In this document: in pieces, positions 16,601 to 24,888 of the stretch | Layout of the letters: every line of letters begins with the position of its first letter | Numbering within the stretch: position 1 is the stretch's first letter | Assembly: GCF_011045165.1 (NCBI RefSeq) | Contig: NZ_JAAKZI010000004.1 | Coordinates: 1-64,000, forward strand | From: Arthrobacter silviterrae | Lineage (GTDB): Bacteria; Actinomycetota; Actinomycetes; Actinomycetales; Micrococcaceae | Length of the DNA stretch: 64,000 nucleotides | Direction: 5' to 3' | The notes under the pieces: generated by a model | Told to the model about the DNA's origin: nothing | Seen by the model: the letters and a program-made list of their open reading frames with translations, nothing else | Database searches by the model: none | Made by a program: the position numbers and the translations under genes

Positions 16601-17659
16601 GTGGCAAACGGAGCAATTGAAGCCCCCGGCATTGAGCTGGGACTGGACACCTTTGGCGACGTCACCCTGGCGCCGGGCGGGGAAGCGAAGCCGGCCGCCC
16701 AGGTGATCCGCGACGTCGTCGAACAGGCCGTGCTGGCCGACTCCCTGGGCCTGGACTACTTCGGCGTGGGGGAGCACCACCGTGACGACTTCGCCATTTC
16801 CTCACCGGACATGGTCCTGGCGGCGATTGCCGGGCAGACGAAGCGGATCCGCCTTGGCTCGGCCGTCACCGTCCTCAGTTCCGACGACCCCATCCGAGTC
16901 TTCCAGCGCTTTTCCACGCTCGACGCCGTTTCCTCCGGCCGCGCCGAAGTCACCCTGGGCAGGGGGTCCTTCACGGAATCCTTCCCCCTGTTCGGCTTCG
17001 ACCTGACCCAGTACGAGGAACTGTTTGAGGAAAAGCTGGCGCTGTTCGCCGAACTCCTCAAGCAGGGCCCGGTCACGTGGAGCGGAAACACCCGGCCGGC
17101 CCTGACGGAGCAGATGGTCTACCCGCACACCGAATCAGGCGCGCTCAGGGCCTGGGTTGCGGTGGGCGGCAGCCCGCAATCCGTGGTCCGGGCAGCCCAC
17201 CATGGGATGCCCCTCATGCTGGCCATCATTGGCGGGGAACCGCTGCAGTTCGCGCCGTTCGCCGACCTCTACCACCGTGCGCTGGCCGAGTTTGGCCGGC
17301 CCGAACTTCCCATCGGTGTGCATTCGCCCGGGCACGTGGCGGAGACGGACGAACAGGCCATGGAGGAGCTGTGGCCGCACTACGCAGCCATGCACAACCG
17401 CATTGGCCGCGACCGCGGGTGGCCGCCGCTGACCCGCCTGCAGTTCAACGCAGTGGCAAGCCCCAACGGCGCACTGGTGGTGGGCTCCCCGGAGACAGTT
17501 GCCCGGAAGATCACGAAAGTGGCGAAGGCGCTGAAGCTGTCGCGCTTCGACCTGAAGTACAGCCATGGCACGCTCCCGCACGACGCCATGCTCAGGAGCA
17601 TCCAGCTCTACGGGTCCCAGGTGGCGCCGATGGTGCGGGAAAACCTCGCCAAGGGCTGA
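16601..17659 (+). CDS. Luciferase-like monooxygenase (LLM class flavin-dependent oxidoreductase)
   Basis: A 352-residue bacterial-luciferase-fold protein. Typical segments are LGLDYFGVGEHHRDDFAISSPDMV, RIRLGSAVTVLSSDDPIRVFQ and GRAEVTLGRGSF, all in the N-terminal half that binds reduced flavin. GTG at 16601 has only a GGACGGAA-type ribosome binding site. The neighbours (AlaA-type aminotransferase upstream, SDR convergent) give no pathway. Members oxidise aldehydes, alkanesulfonates, amines or other compounds, and the substrate here cannot be stated. Confidence 0.87.
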   Translation: MANGAIEAPGIELGLDTFGDVTLAPGGEAKPAAQVIRDVVEQAVLADSLGLDYFGVGEHHRDDFAISSPDMVLAAIAGQTKRIRLGSAVTVLSSDDPIRVFQRFSTLDAVSSGRAEVTLGRGSFTESFPLFGFDLTQYEELFEEKLALFAELLKQGPVTWSGNTRPALTEQMVYPHTESGALRAWVAVGGSPQSVVRAAHHGMPLMLAIIGGEPLQFAPFADLYHRALAEFGRPELPIGVHSPGHVAETDEQAMEELWPHYAAMHNRIGRDRGWPPLTRLQFNAVASPNGALVVGSPETVARKITKVAKALKLSRFDLKYSHGTLPHDAMLRSIQLYGSQVAPMVRENLAKG

Positions 17660-17660
17660 G

Positions 17661-17699
17661 CCGGCCCTCTGGCTGAATCCGGCCTTCTGGCCGGGCCGG
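17661..17699. terminator. Nested GC hairpins between convergent genes
   Basis: An outer stem CCGGCCC/GGGCCGG (17661-17667, 17693-17699) and an alternative inner stem CCGGCC-TTCT-GGCCGG (17679-17694) fill the 40-bp gap between the LLM gene and the convergent SDR gene. No T-run is present. Confidence 0.5.
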
Positions 17700-18410
17700 T
17701 CACCAGGGGACGGCTTCGCCGCGATAGTCCAGGAATCGCAAGCCTCCCCGGCCGTGCTGGGCATCAATGGTGCGCACCAGGCGGGGGATGCTTTCCCCAA
17801 TTGTCAGCGGGGCATTCGGGCCGCCAACGCCGGTGCCCTTGATCCACCCCGGCGCCATGAGCAGCAGGGTGCGGGGGTCGCCGGCGTTGCGGGCGGCGTA
17901 GCTGCGCATGAGCTGGTTGAGGGCGGACTTGCTGGCACGGTAGATCTCGAAGCCGCCACGGGTGTTGTTGGCGACGCTGCCCTGGCCGGAGGACATGACG
18001 GCAATGGTCCCCGCGGCGGAAACCAGGTCCTTGAATTCCTCGACAACGCGCAGGGGGCTGAGGGCGTTGGTGACCATGAGGCGGGTGAATTCTTCGGTGC
18101 TGACGTTCGCCGCTGTTTCGTTTGCGGCATTGGCCACCCCGGCATTGACGAACAACAGATCGAACCGTCGGGCGGCCAGCCTGCCGTGGAGGCTGGTGAG
18201 TTGGTCGGGGATGGTGATGTCCACGGTCTCGATCTCCAGGTGGCCGGCAGCACGGTCCTGCAGTTCATGCAGGGAGGTGCGGCCGGGTCCGCGCACCGTG
18301 GCAACCACGTTTGAACCGTTGTTGAGGTACTCCTCTGCCAGGGCCAAACCCAAGCCGCGGGAGGCCCCTATGATGAGAATTGAGGTGTTGGGTTTGGCTT
18401 GGCCCGTCAT
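17700..18410 (-). CDS. Short-chain dehydrogenase/reductase (SDR)
   Basis: A 236-residue classical SDR with the NAD(P)-binding GASRGLG motif, VNAGVAN in place of NNAG, the catalytic serine region (VMSSGQGS) and YRASK as the YxxxK motif. The start at 18410 (MTGQAKPN) has AAGGA 10 nt upstream; the ATG at 18431 has none. Substrate unknown. It follows the pirin gene on the same strand after 102 bp and is convergent with the LLM monooxygenase. Confidence 0.88.
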   Translation of the reverse strand: MTGQAKPNTSILIIGASRGLGLALAEEYLNNGSNVVATVRGPGRTSLHELQDRAAGHLEIETVDITIPDQLTSLHGRLAARRFDLLFVNAGVANAANETAANVSTEEFTRLMVTNALSPLRVVEEFKDLVSAAGTIAVMSSGQGSVANNTRGGFEIYRASKSALNQLMRSYAARNAGDPRTLLLMAPGWIKGTGVGGPNAPLTIGESIPRLVRTIDAQHGRGGLRFLDYRGEAVPW

Positions 18411-18512
18411 GAATCCCGTTTCCTTTTTCATGGTGCTGGACGTTGCATTCCTGCGACCCATTCAACACCCGGCCCCCCCGACGCGGGTACCGGCGCCACG
18501 ACGGAGGCAGGC

Positions 18513-19520
18513 CTAGCTTGGATTGCTCCGCGGGCGCAGGTTGACGGTGGGAAGCCCGGGGGCCGGCAGCGGCGGATCCACCTGGTTGGCGGGAAGCCCG
18601 AACTGGCGGTCCCCGCCCGGCACGCCGCCCATGCCGTCCGGCGTCGTCCCGAAGGCGGCAATCTCCGCCTGCCACGCCGCACGGAAAGCCACCACTTCCT
18701 CGTGGGAGCGCCCCACGAAGTTCCACCACATGACGATTGACTCGCCCAGGGGAGTTCCGCCGATCAGCAAAAGCCGCACCGGCGCCTGTCCGGCCACCAG
18801 CGTCAAGGACCCGCGCCCGGGGCCCGTGTACCCAAGTTCGCCCGGCGCCAGGGCGTTGCCGTCCACGCTGAGCGTGCCGGAATCGACCAGGAAGCCGTGT
18901 TCAAAGGCAGGGTCCACGTCCAGGCTGACGGTGGCGCCGGCGTCGAGCCGCAATTCCGCCCCCAGCAGGGGGGTGTGTGTAACCACCGGGGAGGTCCCGC
19001 CGGCAAGCGACCCCAGGAAAACGCTGAGGGTCACCCCCGGCAGCTGCACGGGCACCGGCCGGAAGTGCTCAAATGTCGGTTCCATGAACCGGGCATGCTC
19101 CGGCAGGGCCACCCACAGTTGGGCTCCGTGCAGCACGGTGGTGCCGGGCGTGGAGTATTCGGAATGGCTGATGCCGCGGCCCGCCGTCATGAGGTTCAGC
19201 TCGCCGGGCCGGACCATGGCGTGATATCCGGCACTATCGGTGTGTTCCACCTCGCCGGTAAACAGCCAGCTGACGGTCTGCAGGCCTGTGTGCGGATGCG
19301 GCGGCACGGCCATCCCTCCCGTCGCCGAAACGTCATCCGGGCCGTAGTGGTCCACGAAGCACCACGCCCCAATGAGGGAGCGCTGGCGCTGCGGCAAAGT
19401 CCGGCGCACTGTCATCGCCCGGGGACCGCCCAGGGGGACCATCCGCGGTTCCAGCACCTCCACGGCGCCCGGACTGCTGGGGCAGAGGAGCTCCTGCGGC
19501 TCCGAATCCAAACTGCTCAT
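18513..19520 (-). CDS. Pirin family protein (cupin)
   Basis: A 335-residue bicupin. The N-terminal metal site is seen as PHPHTGLQTV plus MTAGRGISHSE, the classic pirin His/His/His/Glu ligand set. The C-terminal pirin domain contains GGTPLGESIVMWWNFVGRSHEEV. Bacterial pirins include quercetin dioxygenases and redox-sensing regulators; the role here is not known. The frame extends to 19754, but MSSLDSEP at 19520 is the natural start; its ribosome binding site is weak. Confidence 0.88.
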   Translation of the reverse strand: MSSLDSEPQELLCPSSPGAVEVLEPRMVPLGGPRAMTVRRTLPQRQRSLIGAWCFVDHYGPDDVSATGGMAVPPHPHTGLQTVSWLFTGEVEHTDSAGYHAMVRPGELNLMTAGRGISHSEYSTPGTTVLHGAQLWVALPEHARFMEPTFEHFRPVPVQLPGVTLSVFLGSLAGGTSPVVTHTPLLGAELRLDAGATVSLDVDPAFEHGFLVDSGTLSVDGNALAPGELGYTGPGRGSLTLVAGQAPVRLLLIGGTPLGESIVMWWNFVGRSHEEVVAFRAAWQAEIAAFGTTPDGMGGVPGGDRQFGLPANQVDPPLPAPGLPTVNLRPRSNPS

Positions 19521-19818
19521 CTCAATGCACCATTCCCTACGGCAGGTCGGCGGCCAGGGCCCTTTCCTTGAATCGTAGTGCGTGCCGGGCCGCCCTGCAG
19601 CGCGGCACCCGCGGCCCGGGAGCATACCGCCGGCAGGTAAACGCCAGCCAAACGCCAGCCAAAGAAATGGGTGGCGCCAGGCAAATCCGTCGTAGGATCG
19701 TAGGGGCTGGTTCCCCGCCCGGACAGGTTCCCCACGGCGCCCGCCATCCCGCACGCCGCAGTTGTCCGACTAGACTCTTTGCTGTTTCGCTTTTGCCCCC
19801 AATAGAAATGGATCTCGG
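19521..19818. other. 298-bp divergent intergenic region, pirin / phosphate transporter
   Basis: The longest gene-free stretch. It must hold both divergent promoters. A short direct repeat, AACGCCAGCCA, occurs twice in tandem around 19639-19661. A TAGACTCTTTGC segment around 19771 is a candidate -10 region for the transporter, about 45 bp before its GTG. I see no strong hairpin or known operator; Pho-box-like direct repeats are not evident. Confidence 0.4.
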
Positions 19819-21195
19819 GTGGATCACCTCACCTTCATGGTCGTGCTCGTCATTGCACTGGCTCTTTTCTTCGATTTCACCAATGGCTTTCATGACACGG
19901 CCAATGCCATGGCAACACCGATTGCCACCGGGGCCATCAAGCCCAAGACCGCCGTGGCGCTGGCAGCCATCCTGAACCTGGTCGGAGCGTTCCTCTCCAC
20001 CGAGGTGGCGAAGACCATTTCCGGCGGCATCATCAACGAGAAGCAGTTTGCCATCACGCCGGCCATCATTTTTGCCGGGTTGATGGGGGCCGTGCTGTGG
20101 AACCTGTTCACCTGGCTTTTGGGCCTGCCGTCCAGTTCCTCGCACGCACTCTTCGGCGGATTGATCGGTGCGGCCATCGTGGGCACCTGGAACTTCGGGG
20201 CCGTCAATTTCCTGGTGGTGCTTTCCAAGGTCATTTTCCCGGCACTCCTTGCCCCCGCGGTTGCGGGCCTTGTTGCCTACGTGTGCACGAAGCTGGCTTA
20301 TGGAATTACGCGCCGTTCGGACCCGGATTCCGGGGACAAGCTCACGCAGAAGCGCGGCGGGTTCCGACGCGGCCAGGTCTTCAGCTCATCGTTGGTGGCG
20401 CTGGCCCACGGCACCAATGACGCGCAGAAGACCATGGGCGTCATCACCCTGGTGCTGATAGCCTCCAATCTCCAGGAATCCGGCACCGGACCGCACATTT
20501 GGGTCATCACCGCGTGCGCGCTGGCCATTGCCGGCGGCACATATGCCGGCGGCTGGCGGATCATCCGCACGCTGGGTTCGGGCCTGACCGACGTCAAGCC
20601 GGCCCAGGGCTTTGCCGCTGAAACCAGCACCGCCGCAGCCATCCTGGCCTCCAGCCACCTGGGCTTTGCACTGTCCACCACCCACGTGGCGTCCGGTTCC
20701 GTGGTCGGCTCGGGCCTTGGTCGCAAGGGTTCCACCGTCCGCTGGGGCGCCATTGGCAAGATCAGCCTGGGCTGGCTGTTCACGCTGCCGGCTGCCGCCG
20801 TCGTCGGGGGGCTGGCTGCCCTGCTGATCCGCACCGGCGTCCTGGGCCTGGTCATCGTCACGGTGCTGGGCATCGGCGCAATCCTGTTCATGTTCTTCCT
20901 CTCCCAGCGGGAAACGGTCGACCACAACAACGCCATCAGCGACGTGGACGCGGTTGGCGAGGCCCTCCACATCCCCAGCAGGAAGGAGCGGGACCGCCTG
21001 GCGGCCAAGGCCCGCGCCGCAGCCAAGCTGGCCGACAAGGCCGCGAAGCGCGCCGCGGAAACGGCAGCCATCCGGGCCAAGGCGCAGGCGGCCGTGGACC
21101 AGGCGGACACCGCCGTCCTGAAGGCCATGACCAAGGCCGCACAGGCAGCAGAATCGCCCAAGGGCAAGAAGCAGACCAGCAAGAAGGGCAAATAA
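19819..21195 (+). CDS. Low-affinity inorganic phosphate transporter, Pit family
   Basis: A 458-residue PiT permease, a proton/metal-phosphate symporter. Both inverted-repeat signatures are present: GFHDTANAMAT near residue 23 and ALAHGTNDAQKTMGVI near 195, with about ten hydrophobic helices up to about residue 365. The last ~80 residues form a highly charged Ala/Lys/Glu-rich helix (RDRLAAKARAAAKLADKAAK and beyond) ending in a basic tail GKKQTSKKGK; this cytoplasmic coiled-coil-like tail is longer than in E. coli PitA. The start is the GTG at 19819; the nearby ATG at 19808 is out of frame. The stop overlaps the next start (TAATG). Confidence 0.9.
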   Translation: MDHLTFMVVLVIALALFFDFTNGFHDTANAMATPIATGAIKPKTAVALAAILNLVGAFLSTEVAKTISGGIINEKQFAITPAIIFAGLMGAVLWNLFTWLLGLPSSSSHALFGGLIGAAIVGTWNFGAVNFLVVLSKVIFPALLAPAVAGLVAYVCTKLAYGITRRSDPDSGDKLTQKRGGFRRGQVFSSSLVALAHGTNDAQKTMGVITLVLIASNLQESGTGPHIWVITACALAIAGGTYAGGWRIIRTLGSGLTDVKPAQGFAAETSTAAAILASSHLGFALSTTHVASGSVVGSGLGRKGSTVRWGAIGKISLGWLFTLPAAAVVGGLAALLIRTGVLGLVIVTVLGIGAILFMFFLSQRETVDHNNAISDVDAVGEALHIPSRKERDRLAAKARAAAKLADKAAKRAAETAAIRAKAQAAVDQADTAVLKAMTKAAQAAESPKGKKQTSKKGK

Positions 21196-21503
21196 TGCAG
21201 TTGGCCTCCATCACCGCCATGGCAGCAGCAGCTGCCTCCAAGCCCGTCATTGACTGGATGGGATTCGTTGTCGTTGCAGTGGTCACCCTGGTCGGGGCGG
21301 GCTTCGTTGTCGTCATGTACTCGCTGGGCGTGCGCCTGACAGCCGTCAGCGGCGACGGCGACGGCACCCGCGCCAGCCTCGCCGCCAAATGGGGCGCCTA
21401 TGTGTCCTTCGGCTTCAGCGTGCTGGCCGTCGTCATCGGGATCGTGCTGATCGTTCCCCCGTTTTACAAGTTCGCCATGCACCTGTTCGGCATCACTGCC
21501 TGA
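21195..21503 (+). CDS. Small two-helix membrane protein linked to Pit
   Basis: A 102-residue protein with hydrophobic segments at about 22-44 and 70-93 separated by a hydrophilic loop rich in Gly/Asp (SGDGDGTRAS). It overlaps the Pit stop codon by one base (TAATG), so it is translationally coupled. I do not recognise a named family. The tight coupling suggests an accessory or regulatory subunit of the phosphate transporter; this is inference. A strong terminator follows. Confidence 0.75.
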   Translation: MQLASITAMAAAAASKPVIDWMGFVVVAVVTLVGAGFVVVMYSLGVRLTAVSGDGDGTRASLAAKWGAYVSFGFSVLAVVIGIVLIVPPFYKFAMHLFGITA

Positions 21504-21530
21504 CTCTGCACGCAGCCCACCCCGTTCAAG

Positions 21531-21590
21531 AACGACGCCGGGCACCCGCCCTCCGCTGACAGCGGCACGCGGGTGCCCGGCGTCGTTTGT
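21531..21590 (+). terminator. Strong intrinsic terminator after the Pit operon
   Basis: A 19-bp perfect inverted repeat (21531-21549 with 21569-21587, arms AACGACGCCGGGCACCCGC and its complement) encloses a smaller hairpin CCGCT-GAC-AGCGG. The right arm ends in GTTTGTTG, a short T-rich tail. It ends the Pit transcript and lies 38 bp from the convergent thioesterase gene, so it may serve both. Confidence 0.85.
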
Positions 21591-21627
21591 TGACGGCGGC
21601 GGGCGGGCCGGGCGGGGCGGAAAGTGC

Positions 21628-22086
21628 TCAGTTGTCCAGGATCATGTTCGTGATCCTGGCGGTGGAGAGCTTGCGGCCCTCCGGATCCGTCATGACCACT
21701 TCATGGGTGGCCAGCGTCCGGCCCAGGTGGATGGCGGTGGCGGTGCCCGTGACCAGTCCGGACTTGATGCCGCGGTGGTGGGTGGCGCCAATCTCGATCC
21801 CCACCACGTGGCGGTGCGGACCGGCATGCATCGCGGCGGCAAAGGAGCCCAGCGTCTCGGCCAGGACCAGGTGGGCGCCCCCGTGGAGCAGCCCGGCCAC
21901 CTGGGTGTTGCCCTCGACGGGCATCGTGGCCGTCATGTGCGCGGCGGACATCTCGCCGAACACGATCCCCATCTTCACCACCAGGGCGCCGACCCCCATG
22001 TGGGACAGCCATTCATGCATCTCCTCGGGAACCCCCGCGGCCACGAGTTCGGCGGTATGGGCATGTGGCGTGAAATTACTGTTCAT
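21628..22086 (-). CDS. PaaI-type hotdog-fold thioesterase
   Basis: A 152-residue hotdog protein. The AGLLHGGAHLVLAETLGS stretch carries the HGG motif of the PaaI/YdiI acyl-CoA thioesterases, with the catalytic acidic residue in AETLGS. It would hydrolyse an aryl- or acyl-CoA in the cytoplasm. The ATG at 22086 begins where homology begins; the frame is open to 22203 but would run across polA. It is divergent from polA with only 19 bp between the start codons, so the two promoters must overlap each other's coding start. Confidence 0.85.
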   Translation of the reverse strand: MNSNFTPHAHTAELVAAGVPEEMHEWLSHMGVGALVVKMGIVFGEMSAAHMTATMPVEGNTQVAGLLHGGAHLVLAETLGSFAAAMHAGPHRHVVGIEIGATHHRGIKSGLVTGTATAIHLGRTLATHEVVMTDPEGRKLSTARITNMILDN

Positions 22087-22092
22087 GATGAC

Positions 22093-22098
22093 TAGGCT
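22093..22098 (+). promoter_or_regulatory. polA: -10 box of probable leaderless polA mRNA
   Basis: TAGGCT ends 7 nt before the GTG at 22106, with no Shine-Dalgarno between. The same spacing is seen at padR and uvrB. The element lies just 7 bp beyond the start codon of the divergent thioesterase gene. Confidence 0.55.
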
Positions 22099-22105
22099 GG
22101 CACCT

Positions 22106-24832
22106 GTGAGTGAATCTGCCAAGACGGCCCCCCCGACACCTGTTTCCGCTGCCACCCAGGACGGGGAAACGCCGCGCCTGCTGGTGATCGACGGCCATTC
22201 CATGGCATTCCGCGCCTTTTACGCCCTGCCGCCGGAGAATTTCGCCACGGACACCGGCCAGCACACCAACGCCGTCCACGGCTTCACGTCCATGCTTTTG
22301 ACCATGATCCGCCAGCAAAAGCCCACACACGTGGTGGTTGCCTTCGACCTGGACACCCCCACCTTCCGGTCCCTGGAGTACACGGAATACAAGGGGGGGC
22401 GCAACAAAACGCCCGAGGAGTTCTACGGGCAGATCGACCTCATCATCAAGGTCATGGCCGCCATGAACATCCCCACCATCTCCGTAGACGGCTTCGAGGC
22501 GGACGACATCATTGCCACGCTCTCCGTCCAGGGTGAAACCGCCGGCTGGGACGTGCTGGTGGTGTCGGGGGACCGGGACGCCTTCCAGCTCATCACCGAC
22601 AAGGTGCTGGTGCTCTACCCCAAAAAGGGCATCTCCGACATCCCGCCCATGGACGCCGCCGCGGTGGAAGCAAAGTACTTCGTGCCGCCCAACAGGTATT
22701 CGGACCTGGCCGCGCTGGTCGGGGAGACGGCCGACAACCTCCCCGGCGTGCCGGGGGTTGGCCCGAAGACGGCTGCCAAGTGGATCAACCAGTACGGCGG
22801 CCTCGAGGGCATCCTGGACAACCTGGACTCGATCGGCGGGAAGGTGGGCGAGTCACTGCGTGCCCACGTGGACGACGTCAAGCGCAACCGCCGCCTCAAC
22901 CACCTGCTGCGGGACATGGAACTCCCCGTTGCCCTGGATGACATGGTCCTCCAGGCGCCTGACCGCGAGGCTGTGGAGGAGCTCTTCGACGCCCTCCAGT
23001 TCAACACCCTCCGCAAGCGCCTCTTCGACCTGTTCGGTGAGGAGGAGGAGCACGACGACGGCGAGGGCCACCAGGTGCCAGCCCACCAGTTGGTCACGGA
23101 GGCTGCCGCGCTGAAAAAGTGGCTCGCGGCCGGCAAGGCCACGCTGACCGCCGTGGACGTGCTGAGCGAGCCCCTGGGTCTCCAGCGGGAGGCAGTTGCG
23201 GTGGCGCTGGTCCGCGCGGACTCGGCCGCCGTCGTCGAACTCGGGACGGCAGACGAGGCCCTTGACAGGCAACTCGGCACGTGGCTGGCGGGGGACGCGC
23301 CCAAGGTGGTCCACGAATACAAGGAAGCGCTCAAGGCGCTGGCCCCCCGCGGGCATTCGCTGGGAGGAGTGGTGGATGACACGTCACTGTCCGGCTACCT
23401 GATCCAGCCCGACCGCCGCAGCTACGACCTGCCGGACCTGAGCCAGATGCACCTCAAGGTCACCTTCGCCGCGGCCGGCACCTCAGACGCCGGCCAGCTT
23501 GACCTGGGCCTGGAAGGCGGGGCCAGGTTCGCCGACGCCGTCCAGCGCGGCTACGTGGCCCTCCTGCTCAGCGAACACTTTGCCCCGATGCTGGCGGAGC
23601 GCGGCGCGGCCACACTGCTGGCACAGCTGGAACTGCCGCTCGCCGCCGTCCTGGCGCAAATGGAACTGACAGGCATTGACGTCTCCCAGGAGCGCCTCGA
23701 CGCCCTCCTGGCTGATTTCACGGCAGCCATGAACGCCGCCCAGGCAGCGGCCTTTGATGCCATCGGCCACGAGGTGAACCTGGGCTCGCCGAAGCAGCTG
23801 CAGGAGGTGCTCTTTGAGGAGCTGGGCCTGCCCAAGACCAAGAAGATCAAGACCGGCTACACCACGGACGCGGCCTCCCTGAAGGCCCTGCTGGAAAAGA
23901 CCGGACACGAATTCCTGGCCCAGCTCATGGCACACCGCGAGGCATCCAAGCTCAAGCAGATGGTGGAAACCCTGAAGAAGTCAGTGGACGCCGACGGGCG
24001 CATCCACACCACCTACGCACAAAACGTGGCTGCCACGGGCCGGCTGTCCTCCAACAACCCGAACCTGCAGAACATCCCCATCCGCAGCGAAGAGGGACGC
24101 CGCGTCCGCGACCTGTTCGTGGTCAGCGACGGCTATGAATGCCTGCTGGCAGCGGACTACTCGCAGATCGAAATGCGCATCATGGCCCACCTGTCCGGGG
24201 ACGCCGGCCTCATCCAGGCATACGCCCAGGGTGAGGACCTGCACCGCTACGTGGGATCGCACGTGTTCGGCGTTGCCCCCGAGGAGGTCACCTCCGCCAT
24301 GCGCTCCAAGGTCAAGGCCATGTCCTACGGGCTGGCCTACGGGCTGACCAGCTTTGGCCTGTCCAAGCAACTGGAAATCTCGGTGGACGAGGCCCGCACC
24401 CTGGTCAAGGACTACTTCGACAGGTTTGGCGGGGTGCGCGACTACCTGCGCGGCGTGGTCGAACAGGCCCGCATTGACGGCTTCACCTCCACCATTGAGG
24501 GCCGCCGCCGCTACCTGCCGGACCTGACCAGCACGGACCGCCAGCTCCGCGACCTGGCCGAACGCGTGGCGCTGAATTCGCCCATCCAGGGATCCGCCGC
24601 CGACATCATCAAGCACGCCATGCTCGGTGTTGCCGCGGAACTGGACAAGCAGGGGCTCAAGTCCCGCATGCTTCTTCAGGTCCACGACGAACTGGTCCTG
24701 GAGATCTGGCCGGGGGAACGGGACGCCGTCCAGGCGCTGGTCGTGGCCCAAATGGGGGCTGCCGCAGACCTGTTGGTGCCGCTGGAAGTCCAGGTCGGCG
24801 TCGGCTCCAGCTGGAACGACGCCGGCCACTAG
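22106..24832 (+). CDS. polA: DNA polymerase I
   Basis: A 908-residue family A polymerase for Okazaki fragment processing and repair synthesis. The N-terminal 5'-3' exonuclease (about 25-310; LLVIDGHSMAFRAFYALP, then DGFEADDIIATL, VSGDRDAFQLI and GVPGVGPKTAAKW) is intact. The middle 3'-5' exonuclease-like domain lacks the DxE metal motif (VDVLSEPLG where it would be), so proofreading is probably absent. The polymerase domain has ADYSQIEMR (D684), RSKVKAMSYGLAYG and VHDEL (D861). GTG at 22106 gives the N-terminus VSESAKTAPP; ATGs at 22085 and 22088 are in frame but overlap the thioesterase start and lack ribosome binding sites. Confidence 0.97.
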   Translation: MSESAKTAPPTPVSAATQDGETPRLLVIDGHSMAFRAFYALPPENFATDTGQHTNAVHGFTSMLLTMIRQQKPTHVVVAFDLDTPTFRSLEYTEYKGGRNKTPEEFYGQIDLIIKVMAAMNIPTISVDGFEADDIIATLSVQGETAGWDVLVVSGDRDAFQLITDKVLVLYPKKGISDIPPMDAAAVEAKYFVPPNRYSDLAALVGETADNLPGVPGVGPKTAAKWINQYGGLEGILDNLDSIGGKVGESLRAHVDDVKRNRRLNHLLRDMELPVALDDMVLQAPDREAVEELFDALQFNTLRKRLFDLFGEEEEHDDGEGHQVPAHQLVTEAAALKKWLAAGKATLTAVDVLSEPLGLQREAVAVALVRADSAAVVELGTADEALDRQLGTWLAGDAPKVVHEYKEALKALAPRGHSLGGVVDDTSLSGYLIQPDRRSYDLPDLSQMHLKVTFAAAGTSDAGQLDLGLEGGARFADAVQRGYVALLLSEHFAPMLAERGAATLLAQLELPLAAVLAQMELTGIDVSQERLDALLADFTAAMNAAQAAAFDAIGHEVNLGSPKQLQEVLFEELGLPKTKKIKTGYTTDAASLKALLEKTGHEFLAQLMAHREASKLKQMVETLKKSVDADGRIHTTYAQNVAATGRLSSNNPNLQNIPIRSEEGRRVRDLFVVSDGYECLLAADYSQIEMRIMAHLSGDAGLIQAYAQGEDLHRYVGSHVFGVAPEEVTSAMRSKVKAMSYGLAYGLTSFGLSKQLEISVDEARTLVKDYFDRFGGVRDYLRGVVEQARIDGFTSTIEGRRRYLPDLTSTDRQLRDLAERVALNSPIQGSAADIIKHAMLGVAAELDKQGLKSRMLLQVHDELVLEIWPGERDAVQALVVAQMGAAADLLVPLEVQVGVGSSWNDAGH

Positions 24833-24888
24833 CCGCCCCGCCCGCCCCACAGACAGCCAGAGAAAAACGGACCTACGGAGGAAGCACC

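Noticed and set aside
21587-22105. Upstream extension of polA
   Set aside because: It overlaps the well-supported thioesterase gene on the other strand; homology begins at about 22106.
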